From assembly GCF_018139145.2 (NCBI RefSeq), contig NC_059487.1:6035792-6099791 (forward strand): a stretch of 64,000 bases of DNA. Direction: 5' to 3'. A model generated the notes under the pieces. It did no database searches, was not told the origin of the DNA, and was given only the letters and a program-made list of their open reading frames with translations. Every line of letters starts with the position of its first letter. The stretch's first letter is position 1. Of this stretch, positions 11,702-25,174 are shown piece by piece. A program made the position numbers and the translations under genes. The DNA comes from Gymnogyps californianus. Lineage: Eukaryota; Chordata; Aves; Accipitriformes; Cathartidae.

Positions 11702-14700
11702 TGTCAATTCTTTATTTCTTTATTTCCCCCTCTGCCGCTGCTGGCCAGCAGCTGTGCACAGCTCCTCCAGCATCTGGAGTCTCTTGGCCACCGGCTGGGG
11801 CTCTTGGAGGACGTGTGCACTCGTGCACACACTCGCTGAACTGCGGCACGCCGGGTTAAGGGAGGAATGCGACTCCGGACGGAGGAGCGGGGAGGCTGTG
11901 CCGCCCGTGCGCAGACAGCCGCCCGCTCAGCAGGAGTTCCAGCTCCATCACTCCCTCTCCTGCCTCTCCTGCCCGCACCCAGCGGGATGGCAGATCCTGC
12001 CCAGATATGGGAGGCCTGGAGTGCCTCCGACAAGGGGAAGGGTGCCAAGGTCTGCTGGGGGTTTTGTGCAGCCCCTGGGCCGGGTGCAGGGCTGAGACAG
12101 GTGAGCCAGCGGGGCCAAGCTCAAATTTCCATCCCCGGCCCCATTGCTCCACTCATGGTTCCCAGATGTGGAAGGCAGCGGCCGGCGTGAGGACCATTCC
12201 TGCAGCAAGGCTTGGGAGAAGCCCAAAGCCTGGGGAGATGCACAGCAGGGAGAGGGGCTGCTGTCAGCATCGCCCCACGCTGCAGGGCCAGCACGGTCCC
12301 TCTGCCATCCCTGGCCACCCCAGCACCCTCCCACCCCAGCAGCCACTGCTCTCAGGGGTGTCCGGAGGCAGAAAGCGTCCAACCGCATGTAGCGAGCACA
12401 GCATGGAGACTCCTGGGAAAATGGGAAAAATCCTCCAGTTCTGTGTAACAGCCGATACGAGGGCTGGGAGGCAGCTGGGCACTGATATTTGGGGCATGCA
12501 TGCTTGTGGGACGCTTTTTGCCATCCTGGCTACTGCACCAACCATGCCTGCCTTCGGGGTGAGGTCTTTTGTGGCCTGTGGGTTGCTCAGCTGTAAGCAG
12601 CAAAATAAAATTTCACCCTGAGTTTTGGAGGGATTTCACACCACCCGACCCACGCTGCCATTCACTGCACCGCGGGGCTCTTGGCTGCTATGCCCGTGGG
12701 AGAGGGACATGGTCCATCCGTCCACGGGCACTGGAGCAGGGCAGGAGCGGCTGGGAAACCACTGCTTCCCTCCGCTGCTGGCGCTGACCGAGCAAACCCT
12801 GGCTGCGCTCGCCCTGGCTGGGGCCGCAGCCTATTTTTGGAAGCTCTCGAGACTTCCAGGGAGGGACCTGCCTTTTCTTTCCCTTCATTCACAGACGGGG
12901 TCATTTTGATTTGTTACGTGTTTGTGCGGGGATTTTTTTATTATTATTATTTATTTATGTCCTGCCTTTTATTTATGGCATCAGACAAGCGGAGCCAAAA
13001 CACAGCAGAGGCGGAGGGGAAGCTTCGGGCTCGCCTGTTCGGGGGAGCAAAAGCAGCCAGGCTGCAAACACGGCAGGGACGTGAGTGTCTCTGCCACAAA
13101 ATGTCTGTTCTTTGTATCTCGCCGGTGGCACTTGCCAGATTCAGGGATGCAGAGGGAAGGAGAGGAGCCGGCAGGCTTCCACCTGGGCCACAGCCTGGTT
13201 CCCCACTGCCTGGCAAGGATGCTGTGAAAACTGCAGGTTTCCAAGAAATTGGGCTCCAAGGATGAGCACCCAAAAAAGGACCAGCCTGCCTCTGACTGGG
13301 GACACTAGCCTACTTATCCCTTTGCCACCTGCTCCACGGTTTCCCAGCCCAGGCTTTTTCTTGTTGAGGGGCTGCCTTCTCCCTCTCCAGCTGTCCTATG
13401 TGACACCCAGGTCCCATTTCTAGGGAGCCCCTGATTCTGTAGCAATCCTCCCAAAACGCAAGTGTAGCTGTTCTTCCTGGGATGCAGCAAAGGACCCAGA
13501 AAGAGCCAGGCCACAATAGACCCGACTTTTAGGACAATTTGACCCTCTCTGCTATGGTGTGGGTTAGACCTTGACCTCCCTGGTGACAGCACTGGAGGGC
13601 AGAAAGGGCTACCTGATTTGTGACCCACTGCAGATGGTGACACTAATTTGGATGTCCCAAACCCCCAGCCTGCCCCGGAGGACAGCTAATCACATTGGGG
13701 ATCAGCGGGATGCTGCCGTGGGCACGATGCCCCACGCCGCCTTGGTGACAGCTCCCGTGTCTCTGCTGGGGTCTGCAGCCTTCCCCAGGGACCCCCACCT
13801 CCCCTAAGCACAAGTGGGGAAGGAAGAAGGGACAGGACCTTCCCCATGGGATCAGGGCTGGATCTGGGCTGTGCTGATGTAAATCGTTGTGGCAGAGAGC
13901 CCGGGGAAGCCAATGCAAGCCCCAGCCCCCGTCCTGGGCTCTCCCCATGGAAGGGGTTAATGCAGGTGATGGCATCACCCTGGCTGGTGAGCATCTCCTG
14001 ACCCAGGCCAGGAGAGGGAACACCACGAGAGCACATCAGATTTCCCTCTTCCTGGGGCTGGCTTGCCTGTCGTCTGTACTGCCCACATCCCGTGATGCTC
14101 AGAGGGGCTCGCAGTTCCCCCAGGGGTCGGATCCCTCCCCAACGTGGCCAGCTCGTGGCCAGCTCGGCGGGGGTCCCGGCCAGCACGGTGCCTCGGTGCT
14201 GGGCTGTCCTGGGGCTGCCTGGGAGCAGAGGCAGGAAACATAAAAGCCGGCTGGGCTGTGCTTGCCAGTGCTGGAGCTGCAGCGCGCGCGGGGACTGCCA
14301 CGTCTGTGAGCAGAAACAACGGGGCCTAAATATGCTCCCTCCCCCTTGCCCCCCTCTCCTCCCTCCCCATACGGCCCCTGGGCTCACAGGAAAGGGGAGG
14401 GGGGTCTCGGGGAAAGGTCTGGATGAATCCCAGGGGCACAAAGCCTCGAGCTCGGCTGAGGAGCCAGCGTGGATGGTTGGGGTCCCATGGTGAGAGGAGC
14501 GGGGAGTCCTGGGGGTGTCTCTGCAAGGGTCCTCTCCTCCTGCCGTGCTCAGGCTCCTCGTCCCCCCCTGCCACTCCAGCCAGGCATCAGGCTCAGCTCT
14601 GCTCCCAGCCACACACGGCGGGGATGGTCCTGCACCACGTCCCACAGCCACCAGGTTCTGTCCCTCTGGGAATCGTGTCCTTGGGGAAAAGTGCCACCAG

Positions 14701-15569
14701 AGTCCCTGGGAGGAGAGCACCGAGGTCCTGCTCAGCTAAGGGGGTTGGAGGTGGCACTCGAGCGAGTCGGGCTGGTGGGAATGCTGGTGGGGAGGCCGGC
14801 GGCGCCAGCCACTCCACAAAGACGTGCAAGCTCCATCCGCAGGACTTCACGACATGTGAAAGTGTTTATTTCATTGGATGGAGATGGAAAAACAAAGCCC
14901 CAGCAGAGGCGGTGGAACAAAATCCCCCACAACAACCCCTGGCCGGGAGCTGCCAGCTCCCATTCCTGTGGCACTCTTCTGCTTGGGACCCGGCGCGCAG
15001 GAGGTCCGCAGCTCCCAGCCCCTCCAAGGAAACAACAAAGACCAGGGAAGGGCAATAATGAGTCTGCGAACAATTAACACACACGAGGCTGGGCTCTGCT
15101 CAGTTAACCTTGGCGTAAAGCTGGGGCTGGCGGTGTTTCTCCAGCTCAACACCAGGGAGGCTGTGAGCAGGCTTTGGTCTTGAGAAGCAAATGCAATAAA
15201 ATAGTTGAAATCTCTCTAAAATAGTGGGATGGAGTGGACCACAGCGCAGAGGGGAGCAGCAGGTAAATCCCACAAAACGGCATTACATGCAAGTGCCTGT
15301 TGAAGTCTTGACTGATGCAAGACTACATGGAGCATCTCTGCACCTTCCTCTTCTGGAGATGGGCTGGCAGAGGACCACTGGCATAGGACACCTATGTACC
15401 CATCATGGGACATCAGACCATGGGGCATTTGCAAGGCCTTTTTGATCGGAAGAGCTCAAGAAGCTTGGCATGTGCTCAGAGGTGAAGCCTTGGAGAAGGG
15501 CAGCCAACTGGGGCCCGCCGGGGTGGGACTCGCGCCGCCCCAGCAGTCAGCTGCACTGGCTAGGAATAG

Positions 15570-15640
15570 TTACGTGACTTTCCCAAGCTCCCCAAGTGAC
15601 TCATAGACAAGGCTGAACCAGATGTCAGAGTCCTGACTCC
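15570..15640 (-). repeat. MIR-like SINE fragment
   Basis: GTGACTTTCCCAAGCTCCCC followed by AAGTGACTCATAGACAAGG and GTCAGAGTCCTGACTCC resembles the reverse complement of the MIR core (GTGACTTGCCCAAGGTCAC ... CTGACTCC). A second piece at about 15735-15785 (GTAAAACAGAGATAATGTC) resembles the opposite orientation. Divergence is high. Confidence 0.4.
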
Positions 15641-16116
15641 AGGACTGACTGGTCTTGGGACCTCCCAACTCTTTGAAAGAGCAGATGTGCTGAGAACCGG
15701 ACTTGGCGTAAGTGTCCAGGCTTTGGAGCAAAGAGAGGAAGGAGGTAAAACAGAGATAATGTCAACTGCTTTGAGGTGGTGAAAGGGCCTGTCCAAAGTT
15801 CAGAGGCCAGGTGTATTTCTGTTTTGCCTTTTGCACATGAAAGCAGTCAGACGGAGAGGCTCCGACGCCGGGGAGATGTGCAGCGATGCTTTTTCCAGCC
15901 CGCCTCACACAATCCCACCACTCCGACCCAGTGAAAAACTCCTGGAGAGGCGGGGGAGCAGTTTGAGAAGACATCAAGCACCTTCACTGCCCATTGAATT
16001 CCTGGCTTCTCCTCTGATATATGCTACGAATGGGTCCAGTGAATGCCAGCAAGGGGGAGTGCAGGTAATGCGCAGAAAGGGAACTTCATTTCCCACTGGC
16101 TGCAAAACAGCAGACG

Positions 16117-16151
16117 TAGATAGACAGATAGATAAACAGACAGATAGATAA
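16117..16151. repeat. Degenerate (GATA)n / (GACA)n microsatellite
   Basis: TAGATAGACAGATAGATAAA followed by CAGACAGATAGATAA. Short and interrupted. Confidence 0.85.
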
Positions 16152-16570
16152 CGTGTCTGGAAACTCACAGGGAGATCTGGCCAACATGGCTCTACATCAC
16201 TCCACCAGGCACTTTACGGAGGGAGCTCTGCACTGTTACACTGTGTGAGGTGGGATGGGATGGTGGCTCCTGGGCTGAAAAACACCTTTCGGCCCTCACT
16301 GGGCTCCCAGTCACTCCCACCAAGGACCTGCTCATGCTAAAGCAGGCAGTTGATCTCCCATGCCCAGCTCCTGCACAGGCAGGTGAAGCTTGGACCTGCC
16401 CTCCCTGCCCACTGTGCAGCAGGAACCCTGCACAGTGTCACCCCAGTGATGTGCCCAGCAGAACTACCGCTGGGAGAGTCGAGCCTGGACTTGACGGTTA
16501 CTGGGCTGGCAGTCCCTTAGGTGGGGAGACTAGGGAAACCAGGACAGAAGGTGGGGAGAGGACAGGGGGT

Positions 16571-16793
16571 GATTTTCAAGGAAGAAATTTTTTACCATGA
16601 GTGGTGAAACACTGGAACAGGTTGCCCAGAGAGGTGGTAGATGCCCCATCCCTGGAAACATTCAAGGTCAGGTTGGATGAGGCTCTGAGCAACCTGATCT
16701 AGTGGAAGATGTCCCTGCTCGCTGCAGAGGGGTTGGACTAGATGACCTTTAAAGGCCCTTCCAACCCAAACTATTCTATGATTCTATGATTCT
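16571..16793 (+). mobile_element. CR1 LINE 3' end fragment
   Basis: The text matches the common avian CR1 3' region: a segment on GAAACACTGGAACAGGTTGC, then GGTTGGATGAGGCTCTGAGC, then GGGTTGGACTAGATGACC, finishing in two and a half ATTCTATG repeats, the CR1 3' hallmark. It is truncated at its 5' end, as most CR1 copies are, and has no coding capacity. The good match suggests a relatively young copy. Confidence 0.95.
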
Positions 16794-19700
16794 AATGGAG
16801 CTAGTGAAACTAGTATACAGAGCCGGTTTTGCTTTCCAATGTCTGTTTGGACCAAATCCATCAAGACCGATAGATCTATCGGGTTACAGCATCTCAGCTG
16901 CAGTCCACAAGGCCTGGCACTGGCATGAAAGAAGTTTGTCGTTCTCAGTATTGCACTCACAGACCAGAACACACACTTTATTTCATGAGTTAACGCAGTC
17001 CCACTCCCGTGCCTGGAGCACGTGCTTTGCTCAGCTTGAGACATTTCTGATGGATGGGAAAGATTGGTAGCTTGGTTTCCCTCTCAGTGCTTTGGCCATG
17101 AATCCTCTGGGCTCCCCCGTGGCCATGGGGCTGGGCAGGGGAAGGTGGAGTCCTGGAAACATCCTGGGGATGGATAGAAAGCCAAGAAAGTTTCCAAGAT
17201 GGAAGCCATCCAGCATAAATACAAGGGTTGGGCATGTGTGTGGTCTCCATAAATGAAAGCTACTAATTGGCTTTAAAGTGCCATTAAAGAGAATATGGTA
17301 AGGCCTTATAACCGAAGCTAGCACACGCGAGCTAGGTCCAAGGGAGGCCGGTTCCTCGGTGCCCATTGCTTACTGTAGGGTGAGCAGCCAAGAAAAATCC
17401 TTCCTGACACGTTCTCCAGAGATTTCCCTCCTGCTCCCTCCTCAACACCCTCCAGTGATATCTGCCCCTGTCAACATACACACACTCGTTCGAAAGCTCG
17501 CTAGCAAAAGAGAAAAATCTCCGAAAGTAGCAGGTGTCCTTAAGTCCTGTCAAAATACATCAGCGCTGTCTTTGGAGCGCGGCTGGCTCTCGGAGCCTGG
17601 CCTGACCCCGGGATCCAGCCGCGCCAGGCTGGTCCCTGCAGCACCGCCGTAATTAGGGCTTGGGAATGAGTGGCGCCGGCAGAGAGGAATTTGCAACACT
17701 GCATGGTCGTGTTGCCTGCCCTGCTCTCGCCGCCTTGTTCCAACTCCTGCACCCGGCAGGGCATCACCGGTGTGGGCAGGCAAGCACAGCAGCAGGACAC
17801 CCATCTCCTAAAAGAGCATCCCAGGGAGGTGCTGGCTGTGGGCACAGCTCATGGGGACCAGTGAGTATCTGAGCACCGGGTGTTTGGCAGACGGGCATCC
17901 GCCACGCCGTGGCAGGGCCCCGAGGTGTCGGCAGGGCTGTGGAGGCAGTGGGGACTGACGGCGAGGAAGGGGCCACGCGTCCCACGGGGAGGGGAATGGG
18001 ACGGTCAGACAATGTCTGCAGGGCGGCTGTTAGCTTTTTCACCCATAATTAAAGGAGCAGGACATGTCAAGGAAGATCCCTCATTCAAACAGAGTCCATT
18101 ATAAATCTTCGAGGGCTGGACTGCCAAAGAGATTGAAAAGGGGTTAAGCACTCATTTCTCCGAGGCTGACGGAGTTTGGTGCATGTAGCCTGGAGGTTCT
18201 CCAAGGGGCCTGATGTTTTATGTCTTTGGGATGTTTTTGTCTTCCTTCAGTTGTATTCAGTGCTGGTATTGTGTTTATATCAGCAAAATTCTGGATTATT
18301 GCCTCTTTTTTTTTTTTTTTAAACAAACATCTGCTGCTTCTGCTTGTAGACTGTTGTACCACTGCATCCTGCCAGTGGAGAGAAGCTCCAAGCAGGACGT
18401 GGGTGGCAAACGTGATGCTACATGGTAGGCGGTGGAGCTCGTCGGAGAGCTCCTGCCACTGTTCTGGGTGACACACAGCAAAGCGGCTCCATCTCAGCTG
18501 CTCCATAAGAAAAGGCACCGCTGGCTTCGTTTAAGGAATTAGGTGAATCTCCCTGCTGTGATGGATAGCAAAGCCACAGGTTAGAGAGCTTGAGCAGAAA
18601 TAGCTCGTGAAGTGTATTCTGGCAGGGTCCCAGAGCACCCCACGGTTGGAAACTTGGTGGGACCACAGCCCAGAGGAGAGGGGCTGGGCGCAGCTGGGCT
18701 GGCAGGCAGCCGCGTGCCATGTTGTCCCTCCTGGATGCTCATCTGCTTGGAACCAGGCACGCGTGGGGCGGAGAACATGTTGCATTAGTGTGCCCATAGG
18801 ATTTCAGCGAGAGCGCTGCTTCCTCATGCTCCCCGGGGACCTGGTGCCTTGCCAGGAGATGGCACAGCCTCATCTGCTGGGGCTCCTATCCCTGCCCGGC
18901 TTCCAGTGCCAGCCCCAGCCCTCCCAGCTCACCCGCCTGGTTCTCTGCACTACAAAACCCTGCCCCTGCGCTCTATTCCCCATCACCGGCGCGGCATCAC
19001 CTCCCCCTCCCGGACCAGCTACCGGGGCATGAAGACACCAGAAGCCAAGGGAGCCTGTCACCCCTCCCGGCCACACATGCTGCCCTGCCACCATCCCCTG
19101 CTTTGCACCAGCATCCCGAAACCGGCACACGAAGAGGAGTGTGAGCAAACATGGACCCACCTGGCCCCCTCCCACCCCAAATTCCACCGAGCGCCAAAGA
19201 GGGCTGCTGGCGAGCAGGAGCAGTTTCAGTCAACTCCATATTTACTTATGAATTCCAGCTAAAGAGGCGACAAAGGTGCCAGAGACCTCCCATCCCCTGG
19301 GCTTTTCACCCCATGCACCCCAGCATCTCCCCCCACTGCCCGGGGGAGAGCAGCTCCCCGTGTCCTGGGCACAGCTCCTCTGCTCAGTCATTTTTCCTTC
19401 CCTCCCGACTGCTGGTGCCTCTACTCGCCTGCCTGCCTATCTCGCTCTATTCCTTTCTCTCTGCATTTACTGGAAAAATATGTTTCTACAGAAGAAAATG
19501 CAATCAAATCAAAAGAGAAATGGAAAGAAGTGCCTGTAAACTTGCTAGACAGGCGTTTTCTGTGCAAGATCAAGGGCCAAATTCTGCTTTCATCGCACTG
19601 AAGAAAAATCTGGACTATCTCCCCTTGAATTAATGGCATTCCTTTGTAAGGGGAACAGAATTTCATTCATTCGCGCCTTGTACAGCAGCAGAGGGGCCAT

Positions 19701-20339
19701 TAATCCTTACGGCTTCCAGTCACGTCTCCCCCAGTTCGCAGCTCCAGCAAGTCCTGCATGGGAAGTCCCAGATCATTTTCTCGCATCCTTCCTTGACTTG
19801 TCAGCTCATGATAAACAGCATCTCGTCCCGATCCCAAACGTACAAGCACACTGAGTGATTACATCACCTCCGAACCCACTCCAATAAGATAAAATGTAGC
19901 TCGCATCCAATTTGAATAACTCTGTATTCCCCAGTGGGCTCTCTCCCCTCGTGCGTAGCGCTCAGGGGCCAAATCCCGGTGTCTGCTGCAAGGCATTGAA
20001 CCTGCAGTCCCTCCCTTGAATTCGGGGATCGTTGGTCCAGGTTCCTGCCAGAATCGCTGCTGGGAGAACCCTGGCCTACTGCGGCGGATGCTCGGCGTTG
20101 CTGCCGGGGAGAGAGGCTGGCCTTGCTCCCTGCTGACAGCAGAGCCGTGAAACCACCTTCCCGACACCAGTTCGCAGACAGCCCCAAGAAGAAGGTGCGT
20201 GAATGCTGGAAACTCTGATTTTCTTCTGTCTTATCAACAGGGAGGGGGAGAGGGACCTTCAGATACCTGGCATCTCTAAACATCTGGTCTAGCCTCCCCT
20301 GGGTACCGCAGTACTGCACCTACATCTGCCAGGTGCCCT

Positions 20340-20830
20340 GAAGCACCTTCAGGTGCACCCTAATGCACATCAATTGCCCTGACCAGCCTCACCTGGGACC
20401 CCACCCACACCCCTGCCCATGGACCCTGGGCTCTATTTAAGCTCAGCCCCAGGGCCCTCCTTTCCTACTTAGGCTGGGCTGGAAGGATGTCTCTTGCTCT
20501 GGGTTGATCTTGGCCATGTGCCAAAGGCCATCTCCAGTCCTCTTTGTGGCTAGTTTTGCTCCTGACTGGGCTCCCTGGATAGACCTTGGGCATGGCTCGT
20601 CGCTCCCTGGGGCTCTCAGTGCACCCTGTTACCAGCACCCAGCTCTTCCTGCTGTGTTTGGTGCCTGCAGGGTTAGACCCCATCAGTGCGGGTACCCCCT
20701 GTGCTGCCATCACCCTTGGCTCCTGGCTCATCCTCCACCCCAGTCCTGCTCTTGCTACTCCCTGACAACGGCATGGCTTCTTCCCTGATTGCTCATCTTG
20801 CTCCTGGATTTCACTCCTGGTAGGACAAGA
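20340..20830 (+). repeat. Possible decayed LTR-like unit with TATA-like box
   Basis: The segment has a CTATTTAAG box (about 20431) after a C-rich stretch, then about 380 bp of pyrimidine-rich text with many CTCCTG/CTTGGC variants. That layout resembles old sauropsid LTR or promoter-bearing repeats. I find no matching terminal motifs or target duplication and cannot name a family. A genuine promoter of an unannotated transcript is the alternative. Confidence 0.25.
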
Positions 20831-23072
20831 GCTAATATTTTCTTTACTGTTGTGGTTTTTGCTGAAAACTATAATGTAAGTACAAATGAGCAGCAGTATT
20901 AGTGATAAAGTGGTACCCCTTAGCATTAAGGTTCCTGTCTACTTAAAGATGGGGTCAGATGTAGGACCAACCTTCTCTAAAGCTCGAGTTGGCATCCAAG
21001 TTTTGGAATCCTATCTTTGTTAGTGCAGCAGATCTTCTCCTGCTTCCCAAAAGGAAGCTCCAAAATGGACAGCAGACAGGTACCACACTGGTTAGGATTG
21101 TGTGTTGGAGTGATAACGCTGATGTGAGGAGTAAGCTATGCCTGTGCATTAGGGCATATGCTGGACTTGCTGGGCAGGTGTTGCGAGGCCACAGAAGATA
21201 TAGTCTTGTGCTCTCAGGAGGTGTCTGACTCCCTGCATGGTGCCTTCAGCACATGGCTAAGATGGCTGGGAACACCAGACCCTCAGCAATGTTGGCCCCT
21301 TCACCCCAGCAGCATCCCCAGGAACATAAAGGCCATATAAACATGGCCATGGGATAACCCAGTGTTTGTGGGAATGAGCCCCACACCCAGCGCAGAGAGT
21401 CACTGCAGGCAGCCCTTCCAAAACCCTGCCCCAAGCCTGCCCAGGACATGTGGGAGGGAGCCAGCCTGGCACAAGTAGCACCTAAAGTCCCAGTGATCAC
21501 ACCTCAAACCCATCTGAGATGGGCACCATTACTTATTCAGAACAAGGGGCAGCAAATCAATGATGGACTTTCTTATGTGGACAAACACTTAAACCTCAGT
21601 GCATCTGCACTGAAAGGTCAGCAAGATGCTGCCAGGGAGCGAGGAATTCCCTCTTAACACCTCTGAAGAGCCTAGCAGGGAAGGCAGAGGGCCAAGCCAG
21701 CTTCTCAGCAGTGCTGGTAGGATGATCATGACTGCCAAAGCAATGGTCTGGCTACCTTATAGGACCTCCCTTTCCAAGGCATGGAAGGGAGCATGCATCA
21801 AAGTACCTTAGCCCTTGGGAGCGGGTGTGGGATTAAAACAAGGGCAGGAGGATCTGGCAGGCTGAGATTACTCCAGGAAAGCCAGTGGCTTTCTGGGTAC
21901 TAAAATGAGCTGTGAAAGGAGAGCTGCCTGCCAGCCTTTGGGGAGGGCTGGGGTGCAGATGGGGAGCAGACAAGGAAGCGCTCTTGCTTGCATTACATCT
22001 CTGGGGCTGCTGTGAGCCCCTAGGTAAATAAACAGCTCCAGCTTCCTGCCAGGTCTTAAACCTTTGCAATAAGAAACTTTTTAAAATAAGCAAATACAGG
22101 GAATTCCTGCTGTTTGCTGTCTTACTGTGGGAAACGCTTGGCATAGGAAGGAGCAGTAACTGGTGCCAGGCCAAACGCTGCTGCAGCACGCATCTGGAGC
22201 TGCTCTGTTGAAAGGGCTGATGTTACTGCAGGGCAAAGGAGCTCACCACCTGGCTGCCATGCTCTGCTCTGCTTGTGTACAAGGTTTTAGACCCCAGGAT
22301 TTCTCTCTTGTGCAAGCAGGAGGCCAGAAAGCAGAGGAGCAGAAGTATCTGACCCCAGCAGCCATCCAGCTGAACCTGCAGAGATGGGTTCCTGTGTTGG
22401 GACAGAAAGGAGCTTAAATGGGCTTTGGCCCAGCACCTCGCATCAATTCTCCCACTTGGAGCAATTTGATCTTGACCCACCACCGCAGATATGCTATAAA
22501 ATTAGAGTGAGGGTGGAGGACAGCATCCCCTGAGCCCCACAGCATTTTCCTTCCAGAGCACAAACTCAGTTTGCCTTATTAGAGCTGGGGCTCTGAAAAA
22601 TCAGTGGGAATAAGTCTGACCGACCTGCTGAGAGCCCAGCACCGCACCGGAGGAGCAGGAGCAAGCCCTCTTGGGACTGTGGGAACCTCTGTCCTGAGGC
22701 CAGTCTGATGGGGCATGGTGGTTTTTCTGCCCTTCAGAAACTGTCACCACTTAGGGCAACAGCCCAGTAAATGTCTCTTCTCACACAAGCCCCTTGGGGC
22801 ACTAGCAGATTTGGATGGGGAGGGGGGGTCCTTGGGTTCTTGTTGGTTTTCATTGAGCTTGGTCAACTCGCACATGAGACAAGCAGCCCCGTGCAGCTGG
22901 AGTAACCCTGTTGATTTACATGAATTCTTCCAGACACACTGGGGTTTATGCTCTACTGGCATTTGCATTTCTACAGTCTGGACTCGGGCTGGGAACATTC
23001 ATTGGGTGGATTCTAGCAAAACAGAAGGCAAGGAATAAAAATAACTCTTTTTCTGGGCTGGGTTGATTGCTC

Positions 23073-23140
23073 TTACACCGGCATAAATCCAGGCCAGCGC
23101 TATTGATTTTTAAGGAGTAACTGGGTTTATGCTGGTGTAA
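23073..23140. repeat. Imperfect inverted repeat, part of an old interspersed repeat
   Basis: Arms at 23073-23092 and 23121-23140 pair at 18 of 20 positions around a 28-nt spacer. The arm text (TTACACCGGCATAAATCCAG) is a motif I recognise from abundant but old amniote repeats. A related motif without the hairpin is at 29278-29345. Confidence 0.6.
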
Positions 23141-25174
23141 CTATGTCCCCAGAGCTGCATGAAATGTTCACAATAAAACCTGAAATTATGTGGAACTAGC
23201 AGAGCTTCACTGTTTTGGGGTTTCATTATAAATTTGAATCTCAGACCGAGCTTGTCAAAAGATTCCTTAAGGTTCATGAACCTTTCAGTCAAGCCTTGGC
23301 CTAGAGTCAAGCCAAGCCTGAGCTGATTTATAGCTTTGCATGGAAATAATGTGAAATCAGTGGGTTTTGTTTGGTCTTGAAGCCGAAGCTCGATGCTTGC
23401 AGCCGAGCTTGGCTTTCGAGAGGTCAATTCTCTTTGAAAGTCGAGCTCAAACCTGAATCTGCAGTGGGAGCTGTAGGAGATGCTGTCTAGATTAAAAATA
23501 CAGGCCAGATCTGCAAGGGTAATGAGGGTGGTGATTTTTTGCACAGCCCTCTGAGTATGAAAGCAGCAAGGTCTGAGCTGTGCTGCTGCTCCATGCTTGA
23601 GGAGCTGGGTGAAAAATCAGATGCGATTCATTAGGACATAAGGGCATGTAAGGATCATTTGATTCAGCTGGCTGCTGAAATGAGCTAAGTACTATTAGTC
23701 CTAATCTCTGACAGACCCTGTGACTGCCTCTCGGAGAGGCAGGAGATAGCAGTGTTCCTCTGATGTTCCACTTCGCACTTCAAAGATGGTGTAGTTCCTG
23801 CTGGTTCTATATTGCCTGTGGGATTAAGATTCACAGGCAGCAGCAAAGCAGTTGACAATGTGGTTTGGCAGCACTGAGCCGGCAGCACATGCCTCCTCCC
23901 TGGCCAGCGCCGAATGCAAAGCACTCGCGGCAGCCCCGGGAGGAGAGGGATATAAAGCTCCCTTAGTTGTGTGGGGCCATGCTTGGAGCTAGCCCAGTCT
24001 GCCTGGCTTGTTTCTTTTCGTGGCCAGTTTGGGGTGAAGAAGGCCAGGAGTGGTACCTTCCCCATCGTCCATAGCATTGATGTAGAAATGGCCACGGCTT
24101 GGTGGTATCTGGGTCCATGAAGTGCAGCGTGACCCGTGGCATGGGCCAAATCCTGCTGTGGCATGGCTCCACAGGAGCAAGGGCTTTGCCTGGGCTTGTG
24201 TTTGACCATCTGCATGAGAAGACCTGTGGTCTTTTGGCAGCAAGTGAAAGAGCCTGGTATGGGGCAGGGGAAGGAGGCATTTCTGCACCAGGAGGAGGAC
24301 AACAGCAGCCCTGGACTCCATGCCACCATGCACCCCTTTCCTCAAAGGCTTGTGGGATGGGGAACACAGCGTCTCCTCTGAGAACCTCCCAGTCAGGTGG
24401 CTGGGTTTTCAGTGTGGTGTTGCTGTTATTTTAATGCGCCGGTGATGCCTGGAGCATCCAGATGCAACCAGAGCCTTGCATGTCCCAGCCCTTGCCAGAA
24501 AGAGCTGGCCTGGCTGTGTCCCTGAGCTTGCCACCACGGAGGCACTTCTCAAACTGACAATAAACCATGAGCTGAGGTCTGCTGGGAGGCCCTGCAGAAA
24601 GTACTGCAATACCCCAGGCAGGGTCTGAGGACCCCCCAGACAAGGGGCTGTAGTTGCAGAGCTGGGCCGTCCTTGCCTGCTCATGGAGCTATGACCTTAG
24701 CAACTGTCCTGCAGTGATGGAAAAGATCCCCAGAAATGGGACCCAACCTTAGGGCACTAAACCCAAACCCTCCAATTCCCCAATCTTGTTTGAGCAGCAT
24801 CACTAGCCTTCTTCCTGCAGGGCTACTTAGTTGAACTTCTTGGATGGCTGGATAAGTGCTCAATAACAGCTTGTCAGGCTCTTTCTTTGAATAATGTGAT
24901 CACCGTGTCCTGGCTGCTTAACGGCAGTCTTGTTCGAGCGTTTTGGGGACTGAGATTCACTGGCAAAACTGTGCTTATCTAATCTGAGACTAGAGAGCAA
25001 CATGTAATCTTCCTGGGCAATCGCAGCTAATGAGTGCAGTTCAAATGTTAACTTTTGGCCAGCCATGCACAGAGTAAACAAGCCAAAATGAGATTAATTG
25101 AAAATCAATTGAAGGGACTTGACATGTGCTCACAGAGATGGCCCAAGCAAAACTAGAGGCTAAATTCAATGGAT

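Larger units (their letters stand above)
6041..16570. other. Intergenic GC-rich region, no coding exon recognised
   Basis: Between the solo LTR and the CR1 fragment I see motif clusters near 6430-6475 (AATAATACTTTGTTAATTGG), 8242 and 8588, an AT-rich block at 9690-9930, the 19-bp duplication at 10512, the purine tract at 11642 and MIR-like pieces at 15.6-15.8 kb. ORFs of up to 344 codons occur but have biased, low-complexity compositions typical of GC-rich non-coding DNA. Confidence 0.6.
16794..25174. other. Intergenic, no coding exon recognised
   Basis: Mostly unique sequence. It holds a poly-T run near 18307, an AT-rich patch at about 19440-19920, the LTR-like unit at 20.34-20.83 kb and the hairpin repeat at 23.07 kb. 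A 144-codon minus-strand ORF at 23110-23544 overlaps that old repeat and has no recognised domain. Confidence 0.6.

Noticed and set aside
13686..14720. 344-codon minus-strand ORF
   Set aside because: Pro/Ser/Gly/Arg-rich with no domain, no start context of note and overlapping ORFs in other frames; typical of GC-rich non-coding DNA.
23110..23544. 144-codon minus-strand ORF with less biased composition
   Set aside because: It overlaps an old interspersed repeat and has no domain or splice-compatible neighbours that I can see.
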